Of a stretch of 64,000 nucleotides of DNA, positions 59,345 through 64,000 are shown piece by piece. A program made the position numbers and the translations under genes. The stretch is from Acestrorhynchus altus. Lineage: Eukaryota; Chordata; Actinopteri; Characiformes; Acestrorhynchidae. The notes beneath the pieces are model-generated. The model was given only the letters and a program-made list of their open reading frames with translations. It was not told the origin of the DNA and ran no database searches. Every line of letters begins with the position of its first letter. Position 1 is the stretch's first letter. The stretch lies in contig CM067507.1 in the NCBI GenBank assembly GCA_034509495.1, positions 16,489,450 to 16,553,449 on the forward strand, written 5' to 3'.

Positions 59345-60909
59345 AAAACACTTTTTGAGAGGAAAAAGCAATTATTAAAAATATTTATAATAACAACTTG
59401 ACAAAAAAAGAAAGAAAAAAAAATTGAATGTCCGTAATTATTTTTGTTATTTTTGTATGTGTCAGTGTTATACTGTACCTTTTCAGGACTTTAATTCAAA
59501 AATTTGAACACTCATGGACAGAGCAGTAAACAGGCACTGGAAGGCTTTAAACTGGGATTTAATTCACAAGTGAACTTTAGCTTTGGCACACAATGATGAT
59601 GACCTGCAGTGGTTAAGTCTTTTATTTTGTTATGTGTATCAGTTCTGTCAGTGACTGTAGTCTCGGGTTCTTGGGTTAAAATACAAACAAGATATTTTGT
59701 AATTTTTATACAAAATATAGAAAAAAAAACATATCTGGCTCAGACTGTTGGCATGCACTAAATCACACATGCCTATACTGGTACAAAACTGCATATATTA
59801 AAAGATATCCCAGGACGTTACACTACACAAACCTCAACACTCTAATCAGCCAGTAGGTCTAATAGTAGACCTTGTCCCAAACCAAGTCCCTGAGTGATGG
59901 TCTGAGGTCAACATCTCTGCTGCATAACCACTGACTAACCACAGTACTGCATACAGAACTGAACACATTCCACTGAGGTCACTCCAGGTCCTTAAGCCCA
60001 GTAACATCAACACAAACCCTTGAAAATATCCACAGAAAATTGGAAAGTTTATACAAAATCTACAAAGACTCTTGTTCTCCTGTTATCCCTACAGGATCTC
60101 CCCCTCATTGCCCACCAGCTGTAAGCCCACAAGCCCTAATGATGCCAGGCTTTGAAGAAATGTCCAGGGGTTTTGCTTTACTTATGTGAGCTCTAAATGA
60201 ATGAAAGTGATGAACACCCAAAACTATGTATGAGCTCCAGCAGTGCTGTGGGAGAAAACATATCATGGAGACTTCATGACACCTCACCCCCAAAGCAGAC
60301 ATACTGCGTCTGCATGTGTGTGCATGTGTGAGTATGTCATTGTTTAGTCTGGCAAAGCCTCTGCCACAAACAAACCGTCTGAGTAGGGGGACAATTAGAA
60401 CGGAGGGGGAGGTGATACCAGCAAATGTAAATCTTTCATCACTCTTAGTCAGCGCTGTACACAAGAGATTAAATGCCATCTCACATTGCTGGAGCTATGC
60501 CTCGCTGATATCACTCACCTCAGCATGGGTTCTTTGGTGAAGTTGCCTGTCCAAACAAGACACCAGAAAGAGGGTAAAAATGTTAAGCAGCAACACGGTG
60601 GGACGCTGTTAAATTCCAGGAATGACTAGGTATTGTTGGTTTCTAATAAAAGTATCTGAGGTTTGACCAGCCTGTTTTAGCCTCTAGCACACTGTGACCT
60701 TTAATGAGAGTTGATAAGGTGCTCTGTAAAAGGGCAGGAAATTGGTTGGTATAGCAGCAAACAGCTGGAAGCCGGAAACAGATGACAATATAGGGCAGTG
60801 ATTTAGGATACTATTGTGTTTTCAAGCTGTATGTTACATGAAAACTTGACCATTAGAAGGTACATACAGAAATTGTGTAACAGACATTAAAAAATAGTTA
60901 CTGTCACAC
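59345..60909. other. Single-copy DNA without recognised gene
   Basis: Nothing recognised. The parts at 59810-60020 and 60100-60540 are less AT-rich and repeat-free, with overlapping frames but no domains. Confidence 0.38.
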
Positions 60910-61112
60910 AAAAAAGGTTGGTGTGGCACAACTAATAACTGGGGTTTGATTTCCAGTCTGGGCAACTGGGGTTTGATTCCCAGTCTAGGCAACTATGCTG
61001 CTACACCAGAGTCATTGGGCAAGACTCCTAACGCTTCTTTGGCCCACCTTTGTAATGTGAATAACCTCGTAAGTCGCTCTGGATAAGAGTGTTAGTTAAA
61101 TGCTGTAAATGT
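60910..61112 (+). mobile_element. tRNA-derived SINE (family S1), uninterrupted copy
   Basis: GGTTGGTGTGGCACAAC (A-box-like), two tandem copies of a B-box-like GGGGTTTGATT(T/C)CC (60950 and 60969), CTAGGCAACTATGCTGCTACACC, TTGGGCAAGACTCCTAACGC and the tail GTAAGTCGCTCTGGATAAGAG, AAATGCTGTAAATGTAAAT. The duplicated B-box region (about 21 bases) is a local tandem repeat within this copy. Confidence 0.83.
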
Positions 61113-61258
61113 AAATCTTCATTTGTGCTGTTTTTCACTTTCCGACATAAACTGAATATGGTAACTGATGTTTACGTTGTCTCCATTGTCAATTTCATGA
61201 TGAATGGGCAAACAGAAATGTTCCAAATGGACATGGAATAAATTATTTCTACCCTGCT
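61113..61258 (+). repeat. Interspersed repeat family E, copy 4, 5' part
   Basis: GCTGTTTTTCACTTTCCGACAT, TTTACGTTGTCTC, TTTCATGATGAATGGGC, AGAAATGTTCCAAATGGAC and TGGAATAAATTATTTCTACC follow the family E order. Begins directly after the SINE tail. Confidence 0.66.
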
Positions 61259-61555
61259 GAAAAAAAAAACAGTCCTACCAGCAGGTTAAGCTGGTTGACC
61301 AGGTTATTTCCCTACCAGCATAGGGCATGTTTTCATTTGCGTTTGATGGTTTAGCTGCTCTACAAACATGATCAACCTGACCAACTGATCACCCAGTATG
61401 ACCAGCTTGACCAAGCAGGCTGCCCAAACATCATGACCAGCAAGACCAAGCTGACTGACCAGCATGGCCAAGCATGACCAACATCAAATGCAAGTTACAT
61501 TATGCTGATCAAGAGTTAGGTAACCAGCTAGCATACCAGCATATGTTATGTCAAA
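61259..61555. repeat. ACCAGC/CTGGT-rich fish repeat with degenerate tandem core
   Basis: Left end CAGCAGGTTAAGCTGGTTGACC and ACCAGCATAGGG; the core has repeated words such as TGACCAGCTTGACCAAGC and GACCAGCATGGCCAAGC; right end ACCAGCTAGCATACCAGC. The outer words tend to be complementary, suggesting a MITE whose inside is a tandem repeat. Confidence 0.65.
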
Positions 61556-62179
61556 TATATTTTCAAGTATATTGTCAAAGTTTTGAAATGACTCTTATAA
61601 CTAGTCCTGGTATAGCTTTGCCACTGTTTTCCATTTCTTATAACTGACTAACTTGAACCTGTTTAGTCTATCACTAATATTCACAGCCAGGTACAAAGCC
61701 TGGCCTGTAGGCAATCCACATGGCTATATCCATATGTAAGGTTTGTGTAATGTGCTTCTGAAGTCATACTTAAACCTCTTGAAGAGTGTTTCAACAAAAA
61801 CTGCCCCTCACACTGCTCCTCTCCAACAGTCAGAGCTGTGCATGTGCCATTTGGTTTCAGTAGCAGAAGTGATGATCCTCAGCACTGTTGTAAACATGTT
61901 GATCTAGTGAAGACGGTCTGTGAGCCCTCACTGCAGGTGCCTGTGGCACCTCTGCATCTCTCCGCAAACATCCTGTTTGACTAACGCGATGGGCTGTTCA
62001 GCTGTGCTTGTGTCTTCCTCAGGAAGAGGCCCTGTAACAACCTGCTTCCAGGAGTATAACCTAAGAGGGAATGAGGGAACACAACCTCCACCTTTGAAAA
62101 GAAGCAATATGATGCCTCCTTTACGTAATATAAGACCAAAAAAAAAAATTGAGCAAAAAATACAATAATTTAACATATT
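61556..62179. other. No recognised feature
   Basis: Single-copy-looking DNA; overlapping frames at 61920-62176 on both strands have no domain. Confidence 0.42.
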
Positions 62180-64000
62180 GTATCAATCAATCACATTGAC
62201 ACACCGATGTTGTCACAGAGCAGCTTTATAAAATAAATAAATAAATAAATGAAAAGGTAAACAACTCATAAACAAAGGATAAACACATAAACCCACGGAT
62301 GAGCAAGCCAAAAGAAGACACGGGGCAAGGAAAAACTCCCTCAGAGCTGGAGGAAGAAACCTTGGGAGGAACCAGGCTCACAATATTTATACATAGTTAG
62401 CTATGCCTGCAGCATTTTGAACTAACTGATGAAGAAAAGCTGTCCTAGAAGTATTGCCTATGTGTTGGTCAATTGATAAACCTGTATCAATTATGACACC
62501 ATGACTTTGTGCTGCTGAACAAGGTACAACAGAGAAATCAGCCAGATTTAACATTAAGTCTGATCATTTATTTAATGATTTTAGGACCCAAAAGGAGGAC
62601 CTCCATTTCGTCACTGTTTAAAAGGAGGAAGTAATACAACATCCAAGATTTGATATCTTTTATACAGTCCTCCATTTTCTTTCATCTAGAGTTATCAACA
62701 GGTTTGGCTGATGTATACAGTTGAGTATCATCTGCTTAGCAGTGGAAGTGAATGCCATGTCTGTTTATTACTGTGCCAAGAGGTAGCATGTAAAGTGTGA
62801 ACAGTAGTGGTCCTAAAATAGAGCCTTGTGGGATTCCATTTCAGTGAGACTGGAAGATACACCATTTACCTTTATGAATTAAAACCAGTTCACTTAAACC
62901 AGTGCACTTAAATCTAGCAGCACAAGCATGGACACACAGCCTTGATCAGAGGCTCGAAGAATATCATTTGTAATCCTAACTAGGGCTGTCTCAGTACTAT
63001 GATGAGGCCCGAAACCAGATTGGAATTTTTCATATGTGATTCTTGTGCAGTTCTCTGCACATTTGTTGGGCCACAGCTTTTTCTAAAATCTTAGATATAA
63101 ATGGTGAATTAGAAATGGGTCTGTAATTATCCAGTACACTCTGATCCAGGTTTGCTTTCTTGATCAGTGGTTTAATAACTGCAATTTTAAAAACTTTAGG
63201 TATGTAATCTAAGAGATGGGTTTACTATTGCTAAGAGAGGTTCGATTATAGCTGGCAGCACTTCTTTAAGTAAGTTTGATAGGATTTCATCTAGACAGTA
63301 GGTGGCAGAATTTGTGGAGTAAACCATTTTCTTTATTTCTAACTGCGGAAGTGGGTGAAAGGTTTCCAACTTTTCTTCTATATCTATATTTTGTTATATA
63401 TCAGGCACACCGGATGCCAAACTTTTATGACTGAAAAAGTCCATAAAGATATTACTAGTGAAATTTGATGGAATCTGAGGTGGTGTAACGGTTTTAAATT
63501 TTGTTGTTGGGCTGTAGATGATCTGTACATGAGTGAGGGGATGTACATTCATTTTGGCTAAGATGTAACTAAAATAAATTAGATAATGATTTGAGATGCT
63601 GAGGTTTCGGGAAGAATATTTACGTTATCTCTGCAAACAGTCAGGGTCAGAACCAAATCCAGAGTGTGATTACAGTAATGTGTCGGCCTGTTTACATTTT
63701 GGATGATACCTACAGAGTCTAGGACTGAGGTAAATGCCTTTTTAAAGGGATTGTCTTCCCTCTCAAAGTTAGTGTTAAAATATCCTACAATTATTACTTT
63801 CTCACTGCCCACTGCTAAGTCTGCAGCAAAGTCACCAAAGCCTTAAAAACTCTCAGTAGGTCCTTGGTGGTCTATAAACATTAATTAATGAGTGTGTTCT
63901 TGTTTGTGGCTGGATTGGTTATGTAAATAGCCAGAGTCTCAAAGGAAGTGAAGGTGTTACAGTATATCTCATTGATATCTAAAATATTTTGGTACATTAT
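62180..64000 (-). pseudogene. LINE remnant: endonuclease, partial reverse transcriptase and 3' UTR
   Basis: Minus strand, high to low: 63812-63579 reads KVIIVGYFNTNFEREDNPFK and then FTSVLDSVGIIQNVNRPTHY and TLDLVLT, an AP-endonuclease domain in which the catalytic GDFN Asp is Tyr (63780-63782). Near 63050-62920 comes FQSGFGPHHSTETALVRITN and MLVLLDLSA, the start of the reverse transcriptase. The AFDT motif with the first catalytic Asp is missing. Near 62850-62790 comes NGIPQGSILGPLLFTLYMLP, then the YADD box with Tyr replaced by a stop (62727-62738), then EVLLLGPK. The 3' UTR (62375-62180) has AACTCCCTCAGAGCTGGAGG and a (GATT)n tail. Inactive. Continues past the window edge or is truncated there. 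Confidence 0.88.
62228..62250. repeat. (AAAT)n short microsatellite
   Basis: About five units within the LINE 3' UTR. Confidence 0.85.

Overview
The window looks like intergenic or intronic DNA from a teleost fish nuclear genome, most likely an otophysan such as a characiform or catfish. That placement rests on repeat families I recognise by eye and not on any host gene. AT content is high. The window holds many long (CA)n/(GT)n, (CT)n and (AT)n microsatellites. Decayed retrotransposons of the fish jockey/CR1/L2 type, Tc1/mariner-like and hAT DNA transposons, MITEs and tRNA-derived SINEs are mixed throughout. I found no host protein-coding gene, no convincing exon with splice sites, no rRNA and no functional tRNA. 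Every open frame that I can assign to a protein family is a broken transposon gene, and the longest open frames are artefacts of simple repeats.

Layout. 1-0.6 kb: LINE 3' remnant. 1.2-2.9 kb: a hAT-type MITE containing a second, nested hAT element, each with an 8-bp target duplication. 3.0-3.8 kb: LINE endonuclease remnant. 7.5-8.1 kb: (AT)n, then a minus-strand SINE split by a TA-flanked MITE. 8.4-10.5 kb: minus-strand LINE reverse transcriptase remnant. 11.5-24.5 kb: scattered repeat copies, two (GT)n arrays, a tRNA-derived SINE, a Tc1 fossil and a pentanucleotide array, separated by single-copy DNA with blocks that could be conserved non-coding elements. 25.4-27.0 kb: a Tc1-like element with recognisable ends but a broken transposase. 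28-34 kb: microsatellites and deletion-derivative transposons. 34.0-35.2 kb: three further DNA-transposon remnants. 35-47 kb: mostly single-copy DNA, a palindromic foldback element, a degenerate minisatellite and a few repeat copies. 47-55 kb: hAT, SINE-like and other interspersed repeat copies with dense microsatellites. 56.3-57.6 kb: a 1.3-kb trinucleotide array with a perfect 54-bp higher-order repeat running into 208 uninterrupted CTA units. 58-64 kb: three LINE remnants, a SINE sharing its 3' tail with one of them, and other repeats.

No genes work together here as a pathway. What the sequence records is the history of mobile elements: nested insertions, internally deleted non-autonomous families, a SINE that appears to have borrowed a LINE tail, and strong simple-repeat expansion. 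The observations most worth checking are the (CTA)n higher-order array, the SINE split by a TA-MITE, the SINE/LINE shared tail, two DNA-transposon copies with the same deletion junction, several anonymous repeat families present in two to five copies, and a perfect 20-bp palindromic double octamer inside a block that looks conserved.
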